Assembly: GCA_965243415.1 (NCBI GenBank)
Contig: OZ251549.1
Coordinates: 434,001-498,000 of the forward strand
Length of the DNA: 64,000 nt
Direction: 5' to 3'
DNA from: G965204755 sp965243415
GTDB lineage: Bacteria; Acidobacteriota; Vicinamibacteria; Marinacidobacterales; Marinacidobacteraceae
Each line of letters starts with the position of its first letter. The first letter of the stretch is position 1. The position numbers were made by a program, and so were the translations under genes. Positions 7,626 through 15,813 of this stretch are shown here, piece by piece. The notes below the pieces were generated by a model. The model had not been told where the DNA came from. It saw nothing but the letters and a program-made list of their open reading frames with translations, and did no database searches.

Positions 7626-9314
7626 TTACTCGCTGTCGCCGCCGGTCGCTTCGGCGGGGGGATCCTCGACCAGCCCGGCGTACTGGTAGAGGAAGGTCGC
7701 CACCGACTTCTCGGCGCCGGCCATCCCGTACACCTCGCCGGCGCCTTCGATGACCCAGAACTCGTTGGCCGCGTGGGCGCCGCCGCCGTGGCCGGCCGCC
7801 CCGCCGACGATGGGCATCGAGAGGCTGGTGCCGTCCGGCAGGTCGGCGTCGCGCCCGCTGAACAGGTACGCCGGCCAGTAGCCGCCGAGGATCGTCTCGT
7901 CCGCGATCGGCTGCCGGTGGCGGATGCCGAACCGCTCGTAGGTCTTCATCAGCGATTCGGCGGCGCGGTTGTCGTAACTGCTCTTCGACCAGGGCACATC
8001 GCCGATGATCGTCATCTCCACATCCTCGTAACCCTGGGCGTCGAGGTAGTCGCGGATCTTCTGCACCATCTCCAGCCCGTCCATACCCGGGACATACCGC
8101 ATGTTGTGCTTCGAGGTGATCCGGTTGGGGAGGATCGCGCCGGCGCCGCCGGGGTACATGTTCCCGGCCCAGATGCCGTCCATGTTGAAGGAGATGCCGT
8201 AGCGGGCGGACTTCAGGTACTCGAGCGGGTCGTCGCTGATGAACCGGGCGACGCCGATGTTCTCCGCCGCCACCGCCATGTCCAGGTTCTCCGCGGAGGA
8301 GCGGAACATCTCCTCCTCGGCGGGGGTCAGCGCCTCGGGGCCGTCGTAGAAGCCGGGCACCAGGACGCGGTTGCCGTCGTCGGAGATGAGCGTGGAGAGC
8401 ATCTTGATGTGGCGCAGCGCCGGGGCGTCGGTGGAGCGCTTGTGGGCGCCGTGGATGTTCGAGGCCACCGGGCCCCGGCCCCAACTCTCGCCGCTGGTAG
8501 TGAGTTCGATATAGACGCAGCCTTCGGAGCCGCCGCCGATGCCGGCCGCGCCGCTCCGCGCCTGGCGGCCGAAGCGGTACATCGCCTCGGCGTCGGCGAA
8601 GAGGTCCGGGTTCTCGCGGACGAACTGGCGGAGGCCGATGGACATCCGCTCCTCGTCACCCTCGGCGACGATGATGAGGTTCACCGGCATGGAACCGGTG
8701 ACTTCGTAGATGGACTGGAAGGCGTTCCACTGCACCATCTGCGGGCCCTTGGAGTTCGTGGCGCCGCGGCCGATCATGACCTTCTTGAAAGGGCCGAACT
8801 CGGTGAGTTCCCCGTCGAAGGGATCGAGCACCCAGGCCTCGCGCTGGGTGATCGGCATGGTGTCGTACATCCAGTAGATGAGGATGGTGCGCTCGGCGCC
8901 GTAGTCGCAGTTCGCGTACACCACCGGGTTCCCCGGCTGGCCCCACTCGGTCATGGGGATGTCGTACACCTGCGACTGCTGGCAGCCGATCTCGTCGAAG
9001 AAGCCCTTCACCATCTGCGCGGACTCCTGGATGCCTTCGCCGGAGTTGGAGATGCTCGGCTGCTGGACCCAACGGCGCAGGTTCAGCACATGCTCGTCGA
9101 TGTTCTCGTCGATGTGGGCGTAGACCTGCTGCAACTCTTCGGGGAGGCCCTCGAGGCTCGGCTGGAGTTCGGTGTCGCCCGCCGGGCGGATGCCGAGGGA
9201 CTCCCGGGCGGCGCCGGTGTCCGCCGGGTCCTCGGAGGGCGCCCCGCAGGCGGCGAGGGCCAGTGCAGCTGCCGCGAGGGGCAGCAGGGTGAGTCGGAAA
9301 GAGCGGCGCGCCAT
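7626..9314 (-). CDS. M20-family peptidase-like lipoprotein with altered metal ligands
   Basis: 562 residues from ATG 9314, preceded by AGGAGG. A lipoprotein signal ends in LALAACG, so the mature protein should be lipid-anchored outside the inner membrane. The fold follows M20 dipeptidases: ILIYWMYDTMPI at the first metal site, GRGATNSKGP at the bridging site, VAEGDEERMS at the catalytic Glu pair and GGGAHAANEFW near the end. In canonical M20 enzymes the first site is H-x-D and the bridging residue is Asp in GRGxxDxKG. Here the His is Met and the Asp is Asn, while the Glu pair and the C-terminal His remain. It may use a different metal arrangement or have lost peptidase activity. It is followed (7531) by the ABC pair on the same strand. 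Confidence 0.82.
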   Translation of the reverse strand: MARRSFRLTLLPLAAAALALAACGAPSEDPADTGAARESLGIRPAGDTELQPSLEGLPEELQQVYAHIDENIDEHVLNLRRWVQQPSISNSGEGIQESAQMVKGFFDEIGCQQSQVYDIPMTEWGQPGNPVVYANCDYGAERTILIYWMYDTMPITQREAWVLDPFDGELTEFGPFKKVMIGRGATNSKGPQMVQWNAFQSIYEVTGSMPVNLIIVAEGDEERMSIGLRQFVRENPDLFADAEAMYRFGRQARSGAAGIGGGSEGCVYIELTTSGESWGRGPVASNIHGAHKRSTDAPALRHIKMLSTLISDDGNRVLVPGFYDGPEALTPAEEEMFRSSAENLDMAVAAENIGVARFISDDPLEYLKSARYGISFNMDGIWAGNMYPGGAGAILPNRITSKHNMRYVPGMDGLEMVQKIRDYLDAQGYEDVEMTIIGDVPWSKSSYDNRAAESLMKTYERFGIRHRQPIADETILGGYWPAYLFSGRDADLPDGTSLSMPIVGGAAGHGGGAHAANEFWVIEGAGEVYGMAGAEKSVATFLYQYAGLVEDPPAEATGGDSE

Positions 9315-9416
9315 CGAATCGCCTCCTGGGATCGGGGTCGGGGAGGGTCGCCGGCGCCGGTTCCGCGACCGGCGGACGACCGAATTCCGAAACATATGCG
9401 GATTCCCGCCGGACTG

Positions 9417-10538
9417 TCAAAGACGGTCGGCGGGGGGCCGGGCGGCGGGGGGCGCGGCGCCGGTTTCCCGGCTCCGGGCCTGGCGGAGGGTGTGGCGGGC
9501 GAGACGGACGATGTCGGCGACGCCGGCGCCCCGGGAGAGGTCGTTCGCCGGGGCGGCGAGGCCCAGCAGGAAGGGGCCGGTGGCGTGCGCCCCGGCCAGG
9601 CGCTCGACCAGTTTGTAGGCGATGTTCCCGGAGGCGAGGTCGGGGAAGACGAGCACGTTGGCGCCGCCGGCGACCGGGCTGCCGGGCGCTTTCCGGGAAG
9701 CGATCTCCGGGATGAGGGCGGCGTCCGCCTGGAGTTCGCCGTCCACGCGGAGGCCGGGGCGGAGGCGGCGCGCCTGCTCCGCCGCTTCCGCCATCCGCCG
9801 GGCGGCCGGGTGGTCGGCGCTCCCCCGGGTGGAGAACGAGAGCAGCGCCACGCGTGGTTCGGCGCCGAGGAGCGTTTCGGCGGCGTCGGCGGCGAGGACC
9901 GCGATCCCGGCCAGGTCGGCGACCCCCGGTTCCGGGATCACCGCGCCGTCGGCGAACAGGAGCGGCGGCCGCCGGGCCGGGGGATCGCCGGGCGGGGAGC
10001 CGCGGGCCGGAGCAGCGCCGTCCGGGGGTGCGCGGCCCGGGGAGTCGCCGGGCGGGGAGTCGTGGTCCAGGGAGTCGTGCTCCGGGGAGTCGCGGTCCGG
10101 GAACTCCAGCAGGAACGCCCCGCAGATCCGGCGGACGCCCGGGCGGGGGCCGATGGTCCGGAGCGCCGCCCGGATGACTTCGGCGGTGGTGGCGCGGGCG
10201 CCGGCCACGGATCCCGCAACCTCCCCGGTGGCGACCAGCCAGTCGGCGAAGAACAGCGGGTTCCGGGCGTCGGCCACGGCCCGGTCGGCGGCGGTCGGGT
10301 CGTCCGGGGCGCGGCGGCGCAGGAACTCGACGAGCCGGCGGAGGCGCTCTCCCTCGGGATGGACGATGCGGATCCGGGACCCGTCCCGGCGCAGACGCTC
10401 CCGCCACTCCGGCGGAGGGTCGCCGACGATCCAGGGAGTGGCCGCTCCCTCCCGGTCGAGCCGGAGCGCCGCTTCCAGGATCCGCGGCTCTTCCGACTCG
10501 GCGAAGACGATCGCCGGCGGCGACTCCGGGTGTTTCAC
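9417..10538 (-). CDS. pta: Phosphate acetyl/butyryltransferase family protein
   Basis: 373 residues. The GTG at 10538 starts VKHPESPPAIVFAESEEPRI, the usual N-terminus. Supporting blocks: ILEAALRLDREG, NPLFFADWLVATGEVAGSVAG (phosphotransacetylase active-site region), RVALLSFSTRGSADHP, DGELQADAALIPEIASRKAPGS, and NVLVFPDLASGNIAYKLVERL. These enzymes interconvert acyl-CoA and acyl phosphate. In the middle, at roughly 9960-10110, there is a low-complexity Pro/Asp/Ser-rich insertion built of near-repeats (DSPGDSPG-like) that the family lacks; it probably loops out. The DNA upstream is an array of decayed copies of this gene's own 5' end, so the native promoter is displaced or lies within the repeats. 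Confidence 0.85.
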   Translation of the reverse strand: MKHPESPPAIVFAESEEPRILEAALRLDREGAATPWIVGDPPPEWRERLRRDGSRIRIVHPEGERLRRLVEFLRRRAPDDPTAADRAVADARNPLFFADWLVATGEVAGSVAGARATTAEVIRAALRTIGPRPGVRRICGAFLLEFPDRDSPEHDSLDHDSPPGDSPGRAPPDGAAPARGSPPGDPPARRPPLLFADGAVIPEPGVADLAGIAVLAADAAETLLGAEPRVALLSFSTRGSADHPAARRMAEAAEQARRLRPGLRVDGELQADAALIPEIASRKAPGSPVAGGANVLVFPDLASGNIAYKLVERLAGAHATGPFLLGLAAPANDLSRGAGVADIVRLARHTLRQARSRETGAAPPAARPPADRL

Positions 10539-10567
10539 GGCGCGTCCGGTCGTCTCACGGCGCGACC

Positions 10568-11660
10568 GCGAAGGAACTCGGCCCGCCGGCGATGACGCTC
10601 GCCCCCGGGATGGACGATGCGGATCCCGGACCCCCTCGCGGCGCAGGCGTTCCGGCCACACCCGGGGGAGGGTCGCTGCCGATGCGGGGCGCGGCCGCTC
10701 CCTCGCCGGTCGAGGTGGAGCGCCGCTTCCGGATCCGAGGCTCCCCGGACTCGGCGAAGACCAGCGCCGGCGGCGATTCCGGGGGTTTCACGGCGCGTCC
10801 GGTCGTCTCACGGCGCGGCAGCGAAGGAACTCGGCCCGCCGCTGATGGCGTTCGCTCTCGGGATGGACGATGCGGGTCGGGGATCCCTCGCCGCGCGGGC
10901 GTTCCCGCCACTCCCGGGGGAGGGTCGCCGACGATCCGGGGTGCGGCCACTCCCTCGCCGGTCGAGGCGGAGCGCCGCTTCCGGGATCCGAATCTCCCCG
11001 GACTCGGCGAAGACCAGCGCCGGCGGAGATTCCGGGGGTTTCACGGCGCTGCCGGTGGTCTCACGGCGCGACCGCGAAGGAACTCGGTCCGCCGCGATGA
11101 CGCTCGCCCCTGGGATGGACGATGCGGATCTCGGACCCCTCGCGGCACAGCCGCGCTCTGGGGGAGGGTCACCGACGGCGCCGGGCGCGGCCTCCCGGTT
11201 CCGGTCGAGGCGGAGCGCCGCGTCCGGGATCCACTGCCTCTCCCGATTCGGCGGGACGATCGCTGCCCGCGACTCCGGCGGTCTCGCGGCGCTGCCGGTC
11301 GCCTCACGACGGGATGGCGCCGGGACTCGACCAACCCGACGACCGCGCGCTCTCGCGACGGACGATGCGGATCCGGGGTCCCTCGCCGCGCGGGCGTCCC
11401 GCGATTCCCGCGGAGAGGTCACTGACGGCGCCGGGCACGGCCTTCCCGTCGAGGTGGAGCAACCGCGTCGGGGATCCGTGGCCTTCCCGTCTCGGCGAAG
11501 ACTCCGCGGAGGGTCGCCGACGCCCCGAGGGGCGGCCACCCCCCTCGCAGTCGGGCCGGAGGGCCGCTTCCGGGATCCGCGGCTCCCCGGATGCGGCGAA
11601 GACGATCGGCGGCTGCACTCCGGTCGTTGGTGGCGCTGCCGGTCGGCGCCGGCGGGCGGT
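10568..11660. repeat. Tandem decaying copies of the pta 5' end
   Basis: The 5' part of pta (10310-10567) recurs about five times to the right: about 10568-10822, 10823-11074, 11075-11315, 11316-11510 and 11510-11660. Shared landmarks are GGATGGACGATGCGGATC, GGAGGGTCGCCGACGATCC, GAGCGCCGCTTCC and CCGGACTCGGCGAAGAC. The first two or three copies are close to the gene and to each other; the last two are shortened and much diverged, which gives a gradient of decay with distance. Frames are mostly open but no copy has a credible complete gene, so I read this as non-coding debris of repeated unequal duplication. It accounts for nearly all of the 1.4 kb between pta and the STAS gene. Confidence 0.8.
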
Positions 11661-11973
11661 TCCCGGCGCGGTGGGGCGCTCCCCGGCGGTGGCGCCGGCG
11701 GGGGGCGGGGAGTCGTCTGGTTGGCCCATCGAGCGGCGGCCCGTCGGTCGAACGCTAGGATATCCGCGCTCGATCAACGCGCTCGGCCGCCCTCCGCCGC
11801 CGCGCGAGTCCGGACGATCCGTTCCCGACTCGATCCCGGCCCGGAGCGCGAGCGCCAAACCGGCTTCGGGTTCGGAGAACACCAATTTCAGGGTCGGGCG
11901 CCCCCGGGGCGGACCTCCGCCCCCGACTCCGGAGAAGCCGGGAACCATCCCCGATGAGGGAGGAATGGACGAC

Positions 11974-12309
11974 ATGAAGATCACGGAACGCAGTGTGGGC
12001 GGGGTGACCGTCCTCGGCCTCGAAGGCAAGATCGTTCTCGGCGACGGGGACGATGTGCTGGCGGACAAGGTCAGCGAGGTGGTGGCCCGCGGAGACCGGA
12101 AGGTGGTGCTCGATGTGGCGGGCGTCCCCTATGTGGACAGCGCCGGGCTCGGCGAGTTGGTGCGCTGCCACACCCGGCTGGTCAAGGCCGGGGGCAACAT
12201 CAAGATGCTCCACCTGACCGCCCGGCTGCGCGATCTGCTGCAGATCACGAAGTTGGTCACGGTCTTCGAGACCTTCGAATCGGAAGACGAGGCGGTTTCG
12301 AGTTTCTGA
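11974..12309 (+). CDS. STAS-domain anti-anti-sigma factor
   Basis: 111 residues from ATG 11974, which is 10 nt after GGGAGG (11958-11963); an ATG at 11965 is in frame but only 1 nt from that site. The whole protein is a STAS domain: an N-terminal strand (GVTVLGLEGKIVLGDGDDVL), VVLDVAGVPYVDSAGLGELV with the phospho-acceptor Ser in DSAGLG, and IKMLHLTARLRDLLQITKL. Such proteins bind an anti-sigma kinase in partner-switching control of sigma factors. No kinase or sigma factor is adjacent. Confidence 0.92.
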   Translation: MKITERSVGGVTVLGLEGKIVLGDGDDVLADKVSEVVARGDRKVVLDVAGVPYVDSAGLGELVRCHTRLVKAGGNIKMLHLTARLRDLLQITKLVTVFETFESEDEAVSSF

Positions 12310-12702
12310 GGGCCGCCTACGCCAGGGGCTCGACCACTCCGACCGGTCGTTCGCCGGTCGGTCGGGCGCCCCCGGCGCGGTCCCGAACTGCAGCCCCGGG
12401 ATCCTCCCCTTCGCGGGAGGTTCCCGCACGCCCGCCGGCGGGCCGAAGCCCTGCCGCGCCGGGCCGGGGGCGGCCGCTTCGTGACGACGGACACGGAAAC
12501 CCCGTTTCTCCGGGCCTCGTCCCTCCGGGTTCGGGCCGGCGCCGCGCGCGCCGCGCCGACAGCCCGGGGCCGGGCGGAGGCGCGCCATCTCGCCGGCGCT
12601 CCCGGAGCCCGTCGAAGTCCCCTGCGGAGTCGTCACCCGGCAGCGCCCCCGCCCCGGCCCCCAACCAGAGCCCGCCCCCGTCGGCGGGCTTCGAGGAGTC
12701 TC
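12310..12702. other. Gene-free leader with hairpin before the Arg/Gly-rich gene
   Basis: This 393-bp stretch has no credible gene. A GCCCGCC / GGCGGGC stem (12670-12676 with 12683-12689, 6-nt loop) sits directly in front of the Shine-Dalgarno GAGGAG and the ATG at 12703. It could affect translation of the next gene or end transcription from the STAS gene. Confidence 0.35.
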
Positions 12703-13794
12703 ATGGCGAATTCCGCCCCCACCGCGTCGTCGTCCCCGGGGAACGATCCCTCCGGCGGCGCCTCCCCCGACAGGGAAGCCGGCAAGGAAGCCGGCAAGGA
12801 AGTCGGCAAGGAAACCGGTAAGGGAGCCGGCCGCCGGGGCGGCGGCGCCTCCCGCTCGTCCGGCAATTCGTCCGGGAGCCGGCCGGCCGGCCGGGAGCAG
12901 TCCGGGCGGCCGAAGGAGTCCCCGGCGAAACCGCCGGCCCGGAAGTCCGCGAAACCCCCGTCGAAACCCCCGCCGAAACCGGATGTGGACGCCATCATGG
13001 CGGACATCCGGAGGACCGTCCGGGAGCGGGCCGAAGACGGAGGGCTGACCGAGCGCGAGTTCCGGGCGCGGCACCTCCAGCGGATGCTGCGCCCGCTCGC
13101 CGGGCCGGGCCTCAGCGACGACTTCGCCGACCGGTTCCGCTCCCGGGACCCGGCGAAGTGGAATGTCCGGCTGACCGACGGCGACTTCCACGGCGGGCGC
13201 TCGGCGGCGGGGCGGTTCCTCCGCCGGCTGCTGCGGCCGCTGGCGCGCCTGCTGGTCGATCTCGCCCCCGCCGCGGCCCAGGCGGCGCGGCAGGCGGAGA
13301 TCAACGAGTACTACCGGCGGCTGCTCTGGGCGACGAACCGCGACCTGGAGCAGGCCCGGCTGGAGTTGGACCTCCTCAAACGCGAACTGCGGCGCTTCGG
13401 CGTGCGGGCCGACTTCTCCTTCCGCCCGCCCTCCGGGGACGGGGAGGGCGCCGGCGGCGGCGCGCCCCGGGGAGGGGGCGGCTCGGAGCGCCAGCGCGGC
13501 CGCGAGGGCGGCGGCTCGGAGCGGCAGTCCCGCGGGGACGGCGGACGGCGGAAGTCCGGCGGCCGGTCGGGCGGCCGGTCGAATCCGGGCGGGCGGCCGA
13601 ACTCCGGCGGTCGGTCGAACTCCGGCCGCCGGAGCGGGGGCGGGGGCGGCGGAGGCTCCCGGGGAGGCCGCGGCGGCGGGCGGGGATCCTCGAGCGGGGC
13701 CGGCGGAAGCGGAGGAGGAGGAGGGGGTCGGGGCTCCTCGGGCGGGTCCGGCTCGGGAAGTTCCGGAGGTTCGGGCGGAGGCGGGAAGCGGTGA
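12703..13794 (+). CDS. Unidentified protein with disordered Arg/Gly-rich tail
   Basis: 363 residues; ATG 12703 after GAGGAG. Three parts can be seen. Residues about 1-100 are low complexity, with tandem KEAG/KEVG/KETG units encoded by a 12-bp repeat (12777-12830) and a Pro/Lys stretch. Residues about 100-245 look folded and helical: DVDAIMADIRRTVRERAEDG, REFRARHLQRMLRPLAGPG, INEYYRRLLWATNRDLEQAR and LELDLLKRELRRFG, the last with coiled-coil character. The remainder is Gly/Ser/Arg-rich with RGG-like runs. The family is unknown to me. It overlaps the glycosyltransferase start by 4 nt (GTGA), so the two probably work together, for example as a scaffold in surface glycan assembly. Confidence 0.7.
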   Translation: MANSAPTASSSPGNDPSGGASPDREAGKEAGKEVGKETGKGAGRRGGGASRSSGNSSGSRPAGREQSGRPKESPAKPPARKSAKPPSKPPPKPDVDAIMADIRRTVRERAEDGGLTEREFRARHLQRMLRPLAGPGLSDDFADRFRSRDPAKWNVRLTDGDFHGGRSAAGRFLRRLLRPLARLLVDLAPAAAQAARQAEINEYYRRLLWATNRDLEQARLELDLLKRELRRFGVRADFSFRPPSGDGEGAGGGAPRGGGGSERQRGREGGGSERQSRGDGGRRKSGGRSGGRSNPGGRPNSGGRSNSGRRSGGGGGGGSRGGRGGGRGSSSGAGGSGGGGGGRGSSGGSGSGSSGGSGGGGKR

Positions 13795-15305
13795 AGGTCG
13801 CGTTCGTCACCCCGCGCTTCGGGGCCGAGGGGGCCGTTCCGGCGGAGCGCCTGGCGGAAGAACTGGTGCGGCACGCGCCCGAATCCTGGGCGGTGAGCGT
13901 CTTCACCACGACCGTCCGCGGCCCCGACCGCGCCGAGGACTTCGCGGAAGGCGGAGCGCAGACCGGACGCACGGTGGTGCATCGCTTCCGCCCGGAGTCC
14001 GGGGCGACCCGCGCGGGGAGCGGCGCTGCCGACCGGAACCGGGCGCCGGGGAGCGGCCTCGGCTCTCCGGAGTTGCTCCGGCGGTTGGCGGAGGACGCCG
14101 GCGGGTACGACCTGATCGCCGTGTTCGGGGCCGAGCCGCGCCTCGCCGCCGCGGCGGTGGCGGTGGCGCCGGAACGAACGGTGCTGCTCCCGTTCGTCGA
14201 GGGGCTGCTCGCCGGCGGCGAGACCCTTCCGGCGCCGGTGTTCGAGCGGCCGGCGGCCTTCGTCTTCGGCAGCGAGGCGGAGGAGATGGCGGTGGTGGAC
14301 CGCTACCGGCTGCATCGGCGGATGCGGGAGACGGTGAGCGGGGCCCTGCTGCTGCAGCGGGCCGTGGTTCCCGACCGTTTCCGGGAGGCCGCCGGGATCC
14401 GGGGGCCGCACCTGGTCTATCCGGGGCCGCTGCGGTCCGGTCGGGGCGTCGAGGAACTGCTCCGTTACTTCACCACCTTCGTGGCCGCGCATCCCCGCGC
14501 CGGGCTCGAACTGGTGGTCTTCGCCCCCGCCGGGATCCAACTGCCGCGGCGGCCCGAGGTGCGGCTGGTGGTACTCGACGACGCCCAGCAGCGGCTGGAC
14601 GCCATCGCCGGCGCGCGCCTGGCGGTGCTCCCGGCGCGGCTCTCCAGTTTCCGGGCGCAGGGCGTGGAGCCGCTGTCCCTGGGCGCGCCGCTGCTGGTGA
14701 ACGCTTCGGCGAGCGAACTGGTGGAGGTCTGCCGCGCTTCGAACGGCGGGCTCTTCTACCGGAACTACGAGGAGTTCGAGTTGATCCTGGAGTTGGCGCT
14801 CCGCGACCCGGCGCTCTTCACCCGGCTGGGCGCCTCCGGTCGGGAGTACCTCACTGCGCGGAACGACTGGGAGGGCGTCGTCGAGGCGTACGACCGCGCC
14901 TTCCGCAGTTTCGCCCGCCCGCCCCGCGGCGGCGCTTCCGCCGGCGCTGCGGACAGCCCGCCGGCCGCGGAGGCGGCGGAGGCCGGGGAGGCTGTCGCGG
15001 AGACCGCGCCGCCGCCCGTCGAGGAACCGGAGGTCGCCGCCGCGGCGGCAGCCGTGGAGACCGAGCCCGTCCGGCACGCTCCGGAGGAACCTGCCCCGGA
15101 GGATTCCGAAGCGACGGGGACCGAAGCGGGGACGGAGCGCGGGGAGGAACCCGCCGGGACCGCCTCGGCGGAGGACGCCGGCGCAGGCGGCGAAGCGGAC
15201 GGCAGGGGCGACCGCAGGGACGACGACAGCGACGAGAACCGGGGCGAAGACCGGGGCGGCGAGTCGAAGTTGCCGGGGTTCTTCGGAAGTTCGATCCGCC
15301 GCTGA
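13791..15305 (+). CDS. Group 1 (GT4-like) glycosyltransferase with acidic tail
   Basis: 504 residues from GTG 13791 (MKVAFVTPRFG), overlapping the previous stop. Residues about 1-380 fit a GT-B glycosyltransferase: an N-terminal Rossmann half with RLAEELVRHAP, a central linker HLVYPGPLRSGRGVEELLRY, and a C-terminal half with RLAVLPARLSSFRAQGVEPL, GAPLLVNASASELVEVCRAS and GGLFYRNYEEFELILELAL, i.e. the nucleotide-sugar end where an E-x7-E motif normally sits. The last about 120 residues are Ala/Glu/Asp-rich and probably disordered, ending KLPGFFGSSIRR. Copies of this acidic tail follow the gene in tandem. The sugar and acceptor are unknown. Confidence 0.82.
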   Translation: MKVAFVTPRFGAEGAVPAERLAEELVRHAPESWAVSVFTTTVRGPDRAEDFAEGGAQTGRTVVHRFRPESGATRAGSGAADRNRAPGSGLGSPELLRRLAEDAGGYDLIAVFGAEPRLAAAAVAVAPERTVLLPFVEGLLAGGETLPAPVFERPAAFVFGSEAEEMAVVDRYRLHRRMRETVSGALLLQRAVVPDRFREAAGIRGPHLVYPGPLRSGRGVEELLRYFTTFVAAHPRAGLELVVFAPAGIQLPRRPEVRLVVLDDAQQRLDAIAGARLAVLPARLSSFRAQGVEPLSLGAPLLVNASASELVEVCRASNGGLFYRNYEEFELILELALRDPALFTRLGASGREYLTARNDWEGVVEAYDRAFRSFARPPRGGASAGAADSPPAAEAAEAGEAVAETAPPPVEEPEVAAAAAAVETEPVRHAPEEPAPEDSEATGTEAGTERGEEPAGTASAEDAGAGGEADGRGDRRDDDSDENRGEDRGGESKLPGFFGSSIRR

Positions 15306-15672
15306 GGGCGGGACGAAGAACGGGGAGAGCCCGCCGGGACCGCCTCGGCGGAAGGCGCCGGCGAAGGCGGCGAGGCGGAACGCGGGGGCGACAACAGGGA
15401 CGATGACGGCGACGGGAACCGGGGCGAAGACCGCGGCGACGCCACGAAGTTGCCGGGGTTCTTCGGAAGTTCGATCCGCCGCTGAGGGCGGGGACGGAGA
15501 ACCGGGAGAGCCCGCCGGGACCGCCTCGGCGGAGGACGCCGGCGAAGGCCGGCGAAGTGGACGAGCAGGGGCGACAGCAGGGACGACGACAGCGACGAGA
15601 ACCGGGGCGAAGACCGCGGCGGCGAGTCGAAGTTGCCGGGGTTCTTCGGAAGTTCGATCCGCCGCTGAGTCC
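15306..15672 (+). repeat. Two tandem copies of the glycosyltransferase 3' end
   Basis: The last 180 bp of the glycosyltransferase, including its stop and the bases just after, recur twice. Stops of the three copies lie at 15303-15305, 15483-15485 and 15664-15666, a period of 180 then 181 bp. Landmarks: CCCGCCGGGACCGCCTCGGC, GAACCGGGGCGAAGACCG and AAGTTGCCGGGGTTCTTCGG. The copies are highly similar. The 180-bp unit is a multiple of three, as if it first spread as in-frame tail repeats, but the copies now sit beyond the stop codon. Confidence 0.88.
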
Positions 15673-15774
15673 GCCGGCTCGGTCGGCGAGGGCCGGCGGC
15701 CGCGACTCGGGGCCCCGCCGGCCGTGAGGCGCGGGGCCGACGAACCCCGGAGTTCGCCGGCGCCGCAGGAGTGC

Positions 15775-15802
15775 GGCGCCCCCCGTCGCTCCGGGGGGCG
15801 CC
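15775..15802. terminator. Strong GC hairpin between convergent genes
   Basis: A perfect 11-bp inverted repeat, GGCGCCCCCCG / CGGGGGGCGCC with a 6-nt loop (TCGCTC), lies 11 bp beyond the stop of the minus-strand FN3 lipoprotein and about 100 bp beyond the repeat array that ends the facing operon. There is no T-run, but position and strength suit a bidirectional terminator or 3'-end stabiliser. Confidence 0.6.
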
Positions 15803-15813
15803 GGCCTACGCCG

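Noticed and set aside
10568..11660. A CRISPR-like array
   Set aside because: Units are about 250 bp, imperfect, and homologous to the neighbouring gene; there are no short identical repeats with unique spacers.
10555..11957. Long overlapping ORFs on both strands upstream of the STAS gene
   Set aside because: They translate degraded tandem copies of the pta 5' end in several frames, without starts or conserved domains.
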